DNA from: Methanofollis sp. UBA420
GTDB lineage: Archaea > Halobacteriota > Methanomicrobia > Methanomicrobiales > Methanofollaceae
Assembly (NCBI RefSeq): GCF_002498315.1
Contig: NZ_DAGX01000005.1
Location: 420,042 to 484,041 of the forward strand
Direction: 5' to 3'
DNA: 64,000 bases
In this document: positions 42,001-50,258 of the stretch, in pieces
Numbering within the stretch: the first letter of the stretch is position 1
How the letters are laid out: every line of letters starts with the position of its first letter
Program-made: the position numbers and the translations under genes
Notes under the pieces: generated by a model
Databases searched by the model: none
Seen by the model: only the letters and a program-made list of their open reading frames with translations
Told to the model about the DNA's origin: nothing

Positions 42001-44133
42001 TTCTCGGCCGACGGGACCAGTGTCTCGCAGATCAAGGGGACGCAGCAGGGCAAATACTGGCCCGGCGTGTACTATGAAGTTCCGCCCGGAGAGCACGCCC
42101 TCAGGTGGACCTACACCAACGCGTATTACCACTCGTCACAACACTGCGGCCACCTCGACAACGTCACCTACACCTACGGTGCCATCCAGCCGACGGCCGC
42201 CTTCAAGGCCAATGTGACGCGGGCGATGGCCCCGGCGACGGTGCAGTTCAACGACACCTCGGCAGGGTGCCCGACCGCCTGGTCCTGGGACTTCGGCGAC
42301 GGCGCAACATCAGACAAGCAGAACCCTGTCCACACCTTCGAGGAGGTCAGGGAGTACACCGTCACCCTGACGGTTACCAACGACGCCGGCACCAGCACCA
42401 CGACGCAGACCATCACGCTCGTCCCCTTCGCCACCCTTCCTGAGGCCGTCGAGGCCCCCGACTTCGAGTGGTCCACCGGCGGCAACGCCCCCTGGTTCGT
42501 CGACGTCGACTGTGTCCACACCGGCACCACCTCGGCACGGAGCGGCGCCATCGGCGACAACCAGGAGTCATGGCTCCAGGCGAACATCACCGGCCCCGGC
42601 ATCCTCGCCTTTGCCTGGAATGTCTCCTCAGAGCCCAGGCACGACTACCTGAGGCTCTTCATCGATGGCGAGGAGGAAAAGAACATCTTCGGTTACCCTG
42701 AAGACTGGACTGAAGAGGAGTACAGGCTCGGGTTCGGCACGCATGCCGTCAGGTGGGTGTACGAGAAGGACTCCACCTCCGCCATACTGGAGGACTGCGG
42801 CTGGCTCGACAACGTCACCTTCACGCCCGTCGACGACACCGACTTTGTCGGCAACGTGACGCGGGGCGAGGTCCCGCTCACCGTAGACTTCACCGGGTAC
42901 ACGACCGGCACCGCGACCCACTGGGCCTGGGACTTCGGCGACAAGGAATCGGCGGTCGGCAGGAACCAGACGCACACCTACACCGAGCCCGGCCTCTACA
43001 ATGTCACTCTCATCGTGCAGAAGGACACCGCCCCTGAAGGGCAGATGGAAGTCAAGAAGGGCTACATCATGGTCACCCCGACCTTCGAGGATGCCCTCGA
43101 CGCAGAAGGCCTCGCCTGGACGACAGGCGGCGACGTCCCCTGGTTCGTCGACGTAAACGAGACCTACATCCACGGCAGCTGCGGCCACACCGGTGCTATC
43201 AAACGCAGCCAGCAGTCATGGATCGAGACCACGGTCACAGGCCCGAAGAACCTCACCTTCGACTGGCAGGTCTCCTCCTATGACAGTTACTCGATGAAGT
43301 ACTCCGACGTCCTCGCCTTCTCCATCGACGGCGAGATGCAGAAGGAGATTGCGGGCAAGGGCGACGGCTGGCAGGATATGCACTACACCCTGGAGAAGGG
43401 CGAGCACACCCTGCGGTGGACGTACGAGAAGCGTGCGTACAACTCCTATGGCGAAGACTGCGGATGGCTCGACAACATCACCCTCACCGAGATCGCCCCG
43501 GTGATCTCGTTCGCCCCGCTCAACACAACCGTTGCCGCCGGGACAGAGCGCAACGTCGCCATCGTCGTCGACCACTTCCCCGACGGCCTGAAGAACTATA
43601 CCTTCACTGTCTCTCTCGATAACGACAACGCCCGGATCACCGACGTCTGCTTCGCCACGATGGGAGGCGCACAGTCACGTGAGGGTGTCCTGCCCGGCAC
43701 CACCGTCACCATCTCCGCGACCGACGACGGCACCACCGTCGAGGCCGGAGCGGAGAACGTCGTCCTCGCCACCCTGAAGATCAGGGGCCTCACCGACGGC
43801 ATGGTCGGGATCACGGCCAGCGACCCTGAGGTCTACGCGGACAACGGCGAAGAGACCCCCGTGGTCTGCAGACCGGGCACAATCGACGTCGTCGGCCTCT
43901 CGCCCCTCCCCGGGTACGTCAGCATCCCCGGCGACGGTGACGGCGACGGCCTCTTCGAGGACGTGAACGGCGACGGTACACTGGACTTCGGCGATATCAG
44001 CGCCTACTTCGAACACTTCGAGAGCATCACCTCGCAGAAGAACTCCCGGGTCTTCGATTACAACGGGAACGGCAGGATCGACTTCGACGACGTCGTGACC
44101 GTTCACCGGTACATGGAGACCGACAGAACATGA
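39001..44133 (+). CDS. Giant secreted repeat protein with PKD domains, cohesin-like domain and C-terminal dockerin
   Basis: 1710 residues. Signal peptide (KKDATMMVVAIGLLCLMAMPAAAE). Eight roughly 130-150-residue beta-sandwich repeats, each running from (D/E)AP.L.WTTGG..W through TTVTGPGTL.F.W to GEHTLRWTY...CGWLDNVTF. Four PKD domains (core WSWDFGDG.TS) are inserted after repeats 4, 5, 6 and 7. A cohesin-like domain (about 1500-1635; VISFAPLNTTVAAGTERNVAIVV) is followed by a type I dockerin with two calcium loops, DVNGDGTLDFGD and DYNGNGRIDFDD. It is an extracellular adhesion or scaffold protein; no catalytic domain seen. Its stop overlaps an ATG of the protease gene, so both are one transcription unit. 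Confidence 0.88.
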   Translation: MSRSKTRLKKDATMMVVAIGLLCLMAMPAAAEDTGLGAAVDAPDLVWTTGNNVDWTVDTEHAVTGGSSARSGTVSGFVGDSEIKTTITGPGTLSFSWNTSCSDSSSLSFALDGAKLKEIKGTENTWKKESVPVSDGEHNLTWHFHKMGSAGDDCGWLDAVTFTPGALPEYTLGQALDAEDLAWTTGGDANWSVNIQDGVTDGNSARSDALSSSESTWIKTTVTGAGTLSFDWKANIQNFTTSQGILEFSIDGATSSGGNYRNTTATIDWTHESFDLDEGEHTLQWTYAAKMSDMPENGGWLDNVTFTSAKPPEPPKSTLGEAVDAPSLTWTTGGDDDWTVEDGNGVGGSCAMSGQALYCCDGSWIETTVTGPGTLTFAWNVSSGYDESDDLNDPTYSDLLRFSIDGATQKNIAGEDFTWTGETFEIGEGAHTLRWTYLDGSGDSAGKDCGWLDNVAFTPKPVPVPTTLKEALDAPDLAWVNTGDKDWTVEVGDGIGGGCARSGTFSADEWEVGFSDLQTGVTGPGTLTFSWKVSCDEYYEALYFALDGKDQMQIDGLDETWKDATFEVGPGEHILKWSYWKNNWNGDESDGKSCGWLDNVSYTQHIATAFTANTTAGDAPLTVQFTDQSTGAITARHWDFGDGTTSEEQHPVHIFDVGTYDVSLTVTRDGVEDTVTKTGYIRSIGEVTLAEALDAPDLAWTTGGNATWSPVKGPEYVDYSAGKSAGALTSGQKSWVQTTVEGPCTLTFDWNVNPGKVSGMPLGKMEFAVDDADQYDDLYKKIQFSQWRHETYPIGHGAHTVTWTYSTLMTDAAENGGWLDNVTYTYGGGEPIADFVTNVTENRGMAPLTVQFTDTSTGFPTTWSWDFGDGKTSVEQNPTHVYENTGDYTVTLTVTNIVGRNSDGTAVLGTDTVTKTVKVIKLISLGEAVEAPELTWTTGGDVDWFTDLYCALTGGSSARSGVISSKSNATWIETTVTGPGVLTFNWNINTSSSTYCGLLVFSADGTSVSQIKGTQQGKYWPGVYYEVPPGEHALRWTYTNAYYHSSQHCGHLDNVTYTYGAIQPTAAFKANVTRAMAPATVQFNDTSAGCPTAWSWDFGDGATSDKQNPVHTFEEVREYTVTLTVTNDAGTSTTTQTITLVPFATLPEAVEAPDFEWSTGGNAPWFVDVDCVHTGTTSARSGAIGDNQESWLQANITGPGILAFAWNVSSEPRHDYLRLFIDGEEEKNIFGYPEDWTEEEYRLGFGTHAVRWVYEKDSTSAILEDCGWLDNVTFTPVDDTDFVGNVTRGEVPLTVDFTGYTTGTATHWAWDFGDKESAVGRNQTHTYTEPGLYNVTLIVQKDTAPEGQMEVKKGYIMVTPTFEDALDAEGLAWTTGGDVPWFVDVNETYIHGSCGHTGAIKRSQQSWIETTVTGPKNLTFDWQVSSYDSYSMKYSDVLAFSIDGEMQKEIAGKGDGWQDMHYTLEKGEHTLRWTYEKRAYNSYGEDCGWLDNITLTEIAPVISFAPLNTTVAAGTERNVAIVVDHFPDGLKNYTFTVSLDNDNARITDVCFATMGGAQSREGVLPGTTVTISATDDGTTVEAGAENVVLATLKIRGLTDGMVGITASDPEVYADNGEETPVVCRPGTIDVVGLSPLPGYVSIPGDGDGDGLFEDVNGDGTLDFGDISAYFEHFESITSQKNSRVFDYNGNGRIDFDDVVTVHRYMETDRT
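39104..43495 (+). repeat. Eight tandem coding repeats interrupted by PKD modules
   Basis: Approximate starts of the eight repeats: 39104, 39510, 39952, 40396, 41060, 41770, 42433 and 43081. PKD modules: about 40820-41040, 41490-41760, 42184-42420 and 42838-43070. Repeats 2, 3 and 8 agree well at DNA level around the CACACCCTG.GGTGGAC and GGCTGGCTCGACAACGTC segments, which makes recombination and copy-number change likely. Confidence 0.8.
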
Positions 44134-44150
44134 GACAGGTGGCTGGAGAT

Positions 44151-47100
44151 ATGGATAACAGAATACTGAAAGGTCTGGCAGGCGCATTCCTCTGCGCCTT
44201 CCTGCTTCTCGGGGCCGCGGCCCCTGCAGCCTCCGCACTGGAGATGACCGAGGCGCCGCTCAACCCGGAGTATGTCAAATATCTTGAGGAAAAAGAGGCA
44301 CCGGCCGACAGGATGATGATGGCCGCCGCCTCCATCGAAGAAGGCGAGAGCACAGACGATATCTGCGGCGAGATACCTTCGCCGGTGACGGTCGCCTGGC
44401 CCGAGGGCAGCGAGATGCAGACCACCTCGGCCTTCAGGCCCGCACCCTCGGAGAGCCGTTTCGACCTCCGCGACGAAGGGCGAGTCGGGTCGGTGAAGGA
44501 CCAGGGAGAGTGCGGGAGTTGCTGGGCATTTGCGGCCCTCGGTTCCCTGGAGTCCACCCTCCTCCCCGAGGAGGTCCGGGACTTCTCCGAGAACAACCTG
44601 AAAAACACCCATGGCCTGGACTATGCCCACGACAAAGGCGGGAACGCCTACATGGCCACCGCCTACCTCTCCAGATGGTCTGGCCCGGTGAACGAGGCCG
44701 ACGACCCGTACAGCGAGGTCTCGGGCGTCTCCCCCACGGGCCTCACCGTCCAGAAGCACGTCCAGGACGTCGACTTCCTGCCGATACGGAAAGATCGCTC
44801 CAATGTCACCCTGATCAAGCAGGCTGTCAAAGAGTACGGCGGCGTGTATTCCTCGATGTACTGGTCGAATGGTTTCTACAACGAGGATTATGCCAGTTAC
44901 TATGACCCCTGGCTCGTCGGCGACGGTCATGCCGTCCTGATCGTCGGGTGGGACGACACCTACAGCAAGAAAAACTTCACCTTCGAACCGCCGGGCGACG
45001 GTGCCTTCATCGTCAGAAACTCCTGGAACGCCGACTGGGGCGACGACGGCTACTTCTACCAGTCGTACTATGACGCCGACCGCGGCTGCAAGGCGGTCTT
45101 CACCGCTGAAAATACCGACAACTACCGGGACGTCTACCTCCACGACCCCCTGGGCTGGACCGCTGCGGGCGGCCTCGGGAGCGAGACGGCGTACGCCGCC
45201 AATGTCTTCACCGCCACCTCGGGCAACAGCCTGGGAGCGGTCGGATTTTTCACGACGGCTCCGAACGCCGCCTACGAGGTCTCGGTCTACCTCGACCCGA
45301 CAGACGGCCCCATCTCGGCCGACGGTCCGGTGACGACAATCTCCGGCACCCAGGTCCTGCCCGGTTACCATACCTTCCCCCTTGCGATGCCCGTGCCCCT
45401 GAGGCCCGGCCAGAGATTCTCGGTGGTCGTCAAACTCACGACGCCCGACTACTACCAGCCCCTGGCAGTCGAGAAACCGATCGATGGTTTCTCCACCGGC
45501 GCACAGGCCGGGGCAGGTGAGAGTTATATCAGTGCCGACGGCGTCGCGTGGGAAGACCTCACCACCCATATGCCGGACACAAATGTCTGCCTGAAGGCTT
45601 ATACCGTCTACGAGGAACCAAAACTCTCGTTCAGCACGGGGCAGGCATCCCTGGACGCGGGTGACGAGACTGAGGTTTCCATCACCATGAACCGCGCCCC
45701 CTGGGGTCTTGCCGGGTACGAGATGAACGTCTCGGTCGCCGACCCGGAGGTCGCCACGGTCACCGGCGCCTCCTTCCCCGACTGGGCGAGGCTCAACCTT
45801 TCCCGTGAGACCGACGGCGGCGTCATGATGCGGGCCGTCGACCTCGACGACACTGTCCGTGCAGGCGACACGAACGTCGTGCTCGGCACGGTCAGGGTGA
45901 AAGGCCTCCTGGGCGGAACTTCGAACCTCAGGATCGCCGTGCGGCAGGTCGACGGCGACGGCGGTTGCCTGGTCACCACCAGGGCAAACACGAGCAGCGT
46001 CGCGGTCAGCCCGTCTGGCACGGATAAACAGGGAATAAAGGCCTCCCTGGACGTGCCCGGGTGCACCGTCACCGGGCAGAATGTCTCGGTGAACGCGTCC
46101 GGCCGGACGTCGGTCTCCGACGACGGAAAGAGGATCCGGGTCGCGGGAGACAACTTCAACCTGACCTTCGTCACGCCGGGCGACGCCGTCGAGGAAAACG
46201 GCACCATCACCGGCACCATCCAGGGGATCATCCTGGAGACACGGGCTGTCTCGGTCGTCTCAGAGGGCGCCGGTGAAGTCTCGGCAGGCGTCGGCGCGGA
46301 ACTTTCCGGTCTGCCCGCAGGAGCGGCAATCTCCACGGTCCTCGGGAACAATGCATCTGCAGAGACCATGAGCGCCTTCCGGCAGGGTGCCGCGGAGAAC
46401 AGATTGCAGATCGACGCTCTTGCCGCGTCCCTTGAAGTCAGGACGACCAACCTTACGGACGGGAGCGAGATCAGGAATGCCACGGTGACGATGAGCGTCC
46501 CGGCCGCATGGGTGGATGCCTGCGGCGGCGTCGCAAACATCAGGGTCGTGCGTATCGGCGACGACGGCAGCACCAGCGTCCTCCTGCCCGAAGAGGTCCG
46601 GAGAGAGGGCGAGATGGTGGTCCTCAGATTCGCGTCGCCCGACGGTTTCTGCACCTTCGGCCTCGCGGCAGTTTCGGTGCTGCCCGAACCCACGACAGAG
46701 CCTACGGTAGAACCCACGACAGAACCAACCGCTGAACCGGCCCATGCCCCCTCCCATGGCAGCGGCGGCGGCCACTCCGAGGCGGCGGTCGGTGCGGCAG
46801 GCGGACTGCATGCCGGGGAGAATGTCACCCTGACGATGCGTGACACCCCGATCACGGCGGTCACCCTCAGGACGAAGGGCGAGATCGACAAACTCATGGT
46901 CGGGGTGGAGAAGGCCACACGCCCGTCGGCGGCAGACGCTCCCGACGGCGCGGTCTATGCCTATGTGGAGGCGACTCTCTATCACACGACCGAAGACCTG
47001 CTCTCCGGCGAGACCATCGCCTTCGCCGTGCCTTCTGCATGGCTGGAGGCCCACGCCTGCACGGCCGGCGACGTCAGACTTCTCAGGTACGTCGACGGCG

Positions 47101-47381
47101 CATGGAAACCTCTCACGACCGTGGTCACCGGTGAGAAGGACGGCATGGCCAACTTCGAGGCCGAGACCGATGGTCTCTCCCTCTTCGCCATCGCGGCAGC
47201 GAGCGGCACGCCCGCAACCCCGACACCGGTCGTGACCTCGGCCAGCGCCGGGTCGGCCGTTGCGACACCGACGGAGACCGGAACGGAAACGGTCCCGCCG
47301 ACGACACAGCAGTCGCCTCTGCCCCTCTGGACCGCGGCCCTCGCAATCGGCGCCGCATTCCTCAGGGCAGGGAGACGCTGA
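44151..47381 (+). CDS. Secreted papain-family (C1A) cysteine protease with cohesin-like and PGF-pre-PGF-type domains
   Basis: 1076 residues from ATG 44151 (AGGTGG 7 bases upstream; ATG 44130, overlapping the previous stop, is the alternative). Signal peptide GLAGAFLCAFLLLGAAAPAASA. Protease domain about 100-320: VGSVKDQGECGSCWAFAALG (oxyanion Gln, catalytic Cys), GDGHAVLIVGWDD (His) and AFIVRNSWNADWGDDGYF (Asn). Then a lectin-like beta domain, a cohesin-like domain (about 500-630; LSFSTGQASLDAGDETEVSI), and a region ending with a PGF-pre-PGF-type domain (IAFAVPSAWLEA...DVRLLRYVDGAWKPL). A Thr/Pro-rich linker and a hydrophobic tail with Arg-rich end (LPLWTAALAIGAAFL) form a surface anchor. Probable cell-surface protease; it may bind the dockerin of its neighbour. 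Confidence 0.88.
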   Translation: MDNRILKGLAGAFLCAFLLLGAAAPAASALEMTEAPLNPEYVKYLEEKEAPADRMMMAAASIEEGESTDDICGEIPSPVTVAWPEGSEMQTTSAFRPAPSESRFDLRDEGRVGSVKDQGECGSCWAFAALGSLESTLLPEEVRDFSENNLKNTHGLDYAHDKGGNAYMATAYLSRWSGPVNEADDPYSEVSGVSPTGLTVQKHVQDVDFLPIRKDRSNVTLIKQAVKEYGGVYSSMYWSNGFYNEDYASYYDPWLVGDGHAVLIVGWDDTYSKKNFTFEPPGDGAFIVRNSWNADWGDDGYFYQSYYDADRGCKAVFTAENTDNYRDVYLHDPLGWTAAGGLGSETAYAANVFTATSGNSLGAVGFFTTAPNAAYEVSVYLDPTDGPISADGPVTTISGTQVLPGYHTFPLAMPVPLRPGQRFSVVVKLTTPDYYQPLAVEKPIDGFSTGAQAGAGESYISADGVAWEDLTTHMPDTNVCLKAYTVYEEPKLSFSTGQASLDAGDETEVSITMNRAPWGLAGYEMNVSVADPEVATVTGASFPDWARLNLSRETDGGVMMRAVDLDDTVRAGDTNVVLGTVRVKGLLGGTSNLRIAVRQVDGDGGCLVTTRANTSSVAVSPSGTDKQGIKASLDVPGCTVTGQNVSVNASGRTSVSDDGKRIRVAGDNFNLTFVTPGDAVEENGTITGTIQGIILETRAVSVVSEGAGEVSAGVGAELSGLPAGAAISTVLGNNASAETMSAFRQGAAENRLQIDALAASLEVRTTNLTDGSEIRNATVTMSVPAAWVDACGGVANIRVVRIGDDGSTSVLLPEEVRREGEMVVLRFASPDGFCTFGLAAVSVLPEPTTEPTVEPTTEPTAEPAHAPSHGSGGGHSEAAVGAAGGLHAGENVTLTMRDTPITAVTLRTKGEIDKLMVGVEKATRPSAADAPDGAVYAYVEATLYHTTEDLLSGETIAFAVPSAWLEAHACTAGDVRLLRYVDGAWKPLTTVVTGEKDGMANFEAETDGLSLFAIAAASGTPATPTPVVTSASAGSAVATPTETGTETVPPTTQQSPLPLWTAALAIGAAFLRAGRR

Positions 47382-47389
47382 CCACAATT

Positions 47390-47525
47390 TCCTTTTTTTT
47401 CGGCTCGGGAATATTCCTGTGCTGAGGAGCACGTCCCCCAAACATGGGATAGGGAGGGACGGCACATCCCTTCTTCAGGATTTCCTGTTCTGTCTTTCCC
47501 GGTCCAGATTGTGGGGAAGGCAGGA
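47390..47525. repeat. Terminator T-tract and repeat unit D
   Basis: A run of eight T (47393-47400) ends the surface-protein transcript. From 47443 a repeat-family unit follows (GGGATAGGGAGGGACGGCACATC ... GTTCTGTCTTTCCCGG, to 47511), then the module GGGGAAGGC at 47513-47521. The remaining bases up to 47605 show nothing recognisable. Confidence 0.65.
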
Positions 47526-47605
47526 AGACTCCACGCACGTCCCGAGATCAAGGAGCAGACAGCAACCCCACTCTGCGTGAGCCGACAGATCTCGAAAAAA
47601 GAAAA

Positions 47606-48349
47606 TTATTCCCGCACCACCGGCGACGCGGTCTCGTCGAAGGGGTTCGTCCGCATCGCGAGAGAGAAGAGGTACGGGTAGTTGGTCTTCAGGTACTGCA
47701 TGTAGTCGAGCCACTGGGCGACGAGGAGGCCGTAGACACGGTTGACGTCGCCGGTGAGGTGCCTCAGGTCGGCCTCGGGCGTGTGTGCGAGATCCTCGCG
47801 GCGCTCCAGTTCGTCGGTGAGGTGGAAGACCGCCCTCAGCACCCCGGTGAACTTTTCGTGCTCAAGAAGCACCGGGTTTTCGAGGAGCCGCAGGAGGAAG
47901 TTCCTCTTTGCCATCAGGAACGACCTGAGGGCGACGAGTTCGTCCCGGTCTGCCGCGGCCGACCAGGCGCACGTCTCCAGGCGGGCCCGCACCCGCGCAA
48001 AGTCCTCGTCTGACCAGTCGTTCCCGACGATCAGGTCCTGCCGCACCGTGTCCAGGTGGGGGTCGCGGTCCGAGAGGCGGATCAGGAGGGCGGTCCCGAC
48101 CTCGGAGAAGAAGGTCCCGATGACCATATTCATCTTCTCCAGTTTCTCCCTTTTCGACCGGATCGTGAGGAGTTGATTCAGGATGAGGGTCACGAGCAGG
48201 ACATTGAGGGGGAGGAAGCCGAGGGCGTTGAAGACATAATAGTAGGTATTCTCGACATTGCCAAGGATAGAGAACTTCGCCGCATAGACGACGACGCTCA
48301 CGGCAACCAGAAAGAGGCCGAGTTTTGCCTCCCAGCTCAGGCGTACCAT
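47606..48349 (-). CDS. Conserved membrane protein, two N-terminal helices and helical cytoplasmic domain
   Basis: 247 residues, function unknown. Two membrane helices (LGLFLVAVSVVVYAAKFSI and YYYVFNALGFLPLNVLLVTLILNQLL) are followed by a basic hinge RSKREKLEKMNMVIGTFFSEVG and an all-helical domain with a long stretch of Leu/Arg/Asp heptads (FLMAKRNFLLRLLENPVLLEHEKFT). The order of membrane hairpin then IGTFFSEVGT appears in unannotated proteins of methanogens and bacteria. It stands alone between the surface-protease gene and gdhA; no hint of pathway. Confidence 0.75.
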   Translation of the reverse strand: MVRLSWEAKLGLFLVAVSVVVYAAKFSILGNVENTYYYVFNALGFLPLNVLLVTLILNQLLTIRSKREKLEKMNMVIGTFFSEVGTALLIRLSDRDPHLDTVRQDLIVGNDWSDEDFARVRARLETCAWSAAADRDELVALRSFLMAKRNFLLRLLENPVLLEHEKFTGVLRAVFHLTDELERREDLAHTPEADLRHLTGDVNRVYGLLVAQWLDYMQYLKTNYPYLFSLAMRTNPFDETASPVVRE

Positions 48350-48410
48350 CGCATATTCACCTGTGTACTACAGGCGCACGGGAGCAAAAAAATCTGCGAA
48401 GACGCACAGA

Positions 48411-48447
48411 AGAGAAAAAAGGTATTGGGCCGGTGCGAAAACACCGG
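48411..48447 (-). terminator. gdhA terminator
   Basis: CCGGTG (48430-48435) and CACCGG (48442-48447) form a perfect 6-bp stem with a 6-base loop directly after the gdhA stop. On the minus strand it is followed within 8 bases by CCTTTTTT, as in intrinsic terminators. Confidence 0.6.
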
Positions 48448-48448
48448 T

Positions 48449-49693
48449 TCAGACCCAGCCGCGGAGCTTCATCGCGTCGACGACGCGCTTCATCGCGAGG
48501 GTGTACGCAGCCTCACGGAGGGAGATGGAGTGCTCCTGTGCAACGGCGTAGACCTCGTGGTAGGCCTTCGTCATCTTCCGCTCAAGGCGAGCGCGGACAC
48601 TCTCCTCGTCCCAGCGGTCGAGAGAGAAGTTCTGGACCATCTCGAAGTACGAGACCGTCACACCGCCGGAGTTGCAGAGGAAGTCGGGGATGACCGGGAT
48701 CTTCTTCGCGAAGAGGATCGCGTCCGCTTCCGGAGAGACAGGGCCGTTCGCGAGTTCGGCGACGACCTTTGCCCCGACCTTGTCGGCGTTGGAGGCGTTG
48801 ATCGCGTTCTCCAGGGCGGCCGGGACGAGGACGTCGACCTTGAGCTCAAGGAGTTCTTCGTTGGTGATGTTCTTCGCACCGGGGAAGTCCCTGACCGCGC
48901 CGGTCTTCTGCTTGTAGGCGACGAGCGCCGGGATGTCGAGACCGTTCTCGTTGTAGACGCCGCCGTGGCTGTCGCTCACTGCAACGATGGTGCAGCCGAA
49001 GGAGTCGCCCAGGGTCGCGGCGTGGGAACCGGCATTGCCAAAGCCCTGGATGGCGATCTTTGCCGTCGCAAGATCGATATTGTTGTCCTTTGCCGCTTCC
49101 CTGATGACGAACCAGCCGCCGCGGGCGGTGGCGTCGCCACGGCCCTCAGAGCCGCCGAGGACGACCGGCTTGCCGGTGATGACACCGCAGGCATTGTGGC
49201 CGACAAGGGTGCAGTACTCGTCCATCATCCAGGCCATGATCTGGGGGGTGGTGTAGACGTCAGGGGCCGGGACGTCGCAGTCGGGACCGATGACCTTATA
49301 GATCGCGCGGATATAGGCGCGGCTGAGCCGCTCGAGTTCGCCGGCAGAGAGTTCCTTGGGGTTGCAGACGACGCCGCCCTTGCCGCCGCCGAGGGGGAGG
49401 TCAAGGAGGGAGCACTTCCAGGTCATGAGGGCCGCAAGGGACCGGATCGTGTCGATCGTCTCGCCGGGGTGGAACCTGATGCCGCCCTTCGTGGGGCCGA
49501 GGGCGTTGTTGTACTGGACACGGTAGCCCTGGAAGACCTTGAAAGAGCCGTCGTCCATCCTGACCGGGAATGCCACGTGGATCTCCCGCATCGGGGTCAT
49601 GAGGTATTCCTCGACATTCTGGGGGAGGTTCAGGTATTCTGAGCAGGCACTGATCTGCTGCTTCACCATCTCAAACGGATTGTCATTGGTCAT
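48449..49693 (-). CDS. gdhA: Glutamate dehydrogenase (Glu/Leu/Phe/Val dehydrogenase family)
   Basis: 414 residues. Substrate-binding GPTKGGIRFHP and catalytic PLGGGKGGVVCNP (Lys) in the N-terminal domain, DVPAPDVYT, then a dinucleotide fold with IQGFGNAGSHAA. The reaction is 2-oxoglutarate + ammonia + NAD(P)H to glutamate; cofactor preference cannot be read with confidence. Start ATG 49693 has GGTGA 6 bases upstream; in-frame GTG 49702 and TTG 49705 are less likely. A minus-strand TATAAAA at 49740-49734 sits about 25 bases before a plausible transcription start. With glnA and glt this gives the cell both low-affinity and high-affinity ammonia routes. Confidence 0.95.
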   Translation of the reverse strand: MTNDNPFEMVKQQISACSEYLNLPQNVEEYLMTPMREIHVAFPVRMDDGSFKVFQGYRVQYNNALGPTKGGIRFHPGETIDTIRSLAALMTWKCSLLDLPLGGGKGGVVCNPKELSAGELERLSRAYIRAIYKVIGPDCDVPAPDVYTTPQIMAWMMDEYCTLVGHNACGVITGKPVVLGGSEGRGDATARGGWFVIREAAKDNNIDLATAKIAIQGFGNAGSHAATLGDSFGCTIVAVSDSHGGVYNENGLDIPALVAYKQKTGAVRDFPGAKNITNEELLELKVDVLVPAALENAINASNADKVGAKVVAELANGPVSPEADAILFAKKIPVIPDFLCNSGGVTVSYFEMVQNFSLDRWDEESVRARLERKMTKAYHEVYAVAQEHSISLREAAYTLAMKRVVDAMKLRGWV

Positions 49694-49949
49694 TGCGTTC
49701 ACCAATATTCCTGATAAGATTGCATGCGATCTGTTTTATACGTGTCGAATCACATAAAAAATATTTCTTTAAAAATACAAAAAAATAGGCCCGAATATAT
49801 CTATCTGGTGGAAATTAGCAGGTATCGTCCGGCGAAGATCGAAGGGGGAAGGAAATTTCCTACCTGCGCATCGTCCCGGTCCTGTCACCCCGGTGCACCC
49901 GATACCGGGCACGGGCACAGTGAGTCCCGGAAAAAGAGAAGGATACCGG
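49694..49949. other. Intergenic region upstream of gdhA
   Basis: Contains the gdhA promoter (TATAAAA at 49734-49740, minus), a very A/T-rich stretch (49750-49800) and, further upstream, a GGAA-N6-TTCC palindrome at 49847-49860. That palindrome lies about 110 bases upstream of the TATA box rather than over the start site, so a role as NrpR operator is doubtful. No RNA gene recognised. Confidence 0.45.
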
Positions 49950-50258
49950 CTACTCACCGGCCGGCGGTTCTCCGCCGAGCATCAGCGAACCGAATATAAT
50001 CTTTTCCAGGACCTGCGCCACGTACTTCATCCGCTGCGTCCCCTCCATGTCCTCGTACCGGTGGACATCGGCATAGACCTGGAGACGGAGGAGGGCAAAG
50101 CGGAGGCTGTCGAGCTCGACATCGGAAAAACCTGCGGTCTCGGCATAGATCGGCTCAAGGAGGTCGGGAAAAGAGGTTATGTCCTGGACCGCCGCAGCGA
50201 TCTGGGTATAGATGCCGAGGGGCTCCCCATTCCCCTGAAGCACCCGGAGAAGATCCAT
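49950..50258 (-). CDS. Small helical protein co-transcribed with Mrp ATPase
   Basis: 102 residues, no family recognised. All-helical by composition: LLRVLQGNGEPLGIYTQIAAAVQ, a middle LEPIYAETAGFSDVELDSLRFALLRLQVYAD, and a C-terminal YVAQVLEKIIFGSLMLGG. No cysteines, so it is not an iron-sulfur carrier itself. Its ATG begins at the base next to the mrp stop, so it is certainly in the same operon; an accessory role in cluster delivery is a guess from that position. Confidence 0.7.
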   Translation of the reverse strand: MDLLRVLQGNGEPLGIYTQIAAAVQDITSFPDLLEPIYAETAGFSDVELDSLRFALLRLQVYADVHRYEDMEGTQRMKYVAQVLEKIIFGSLMLGGEPPAGE

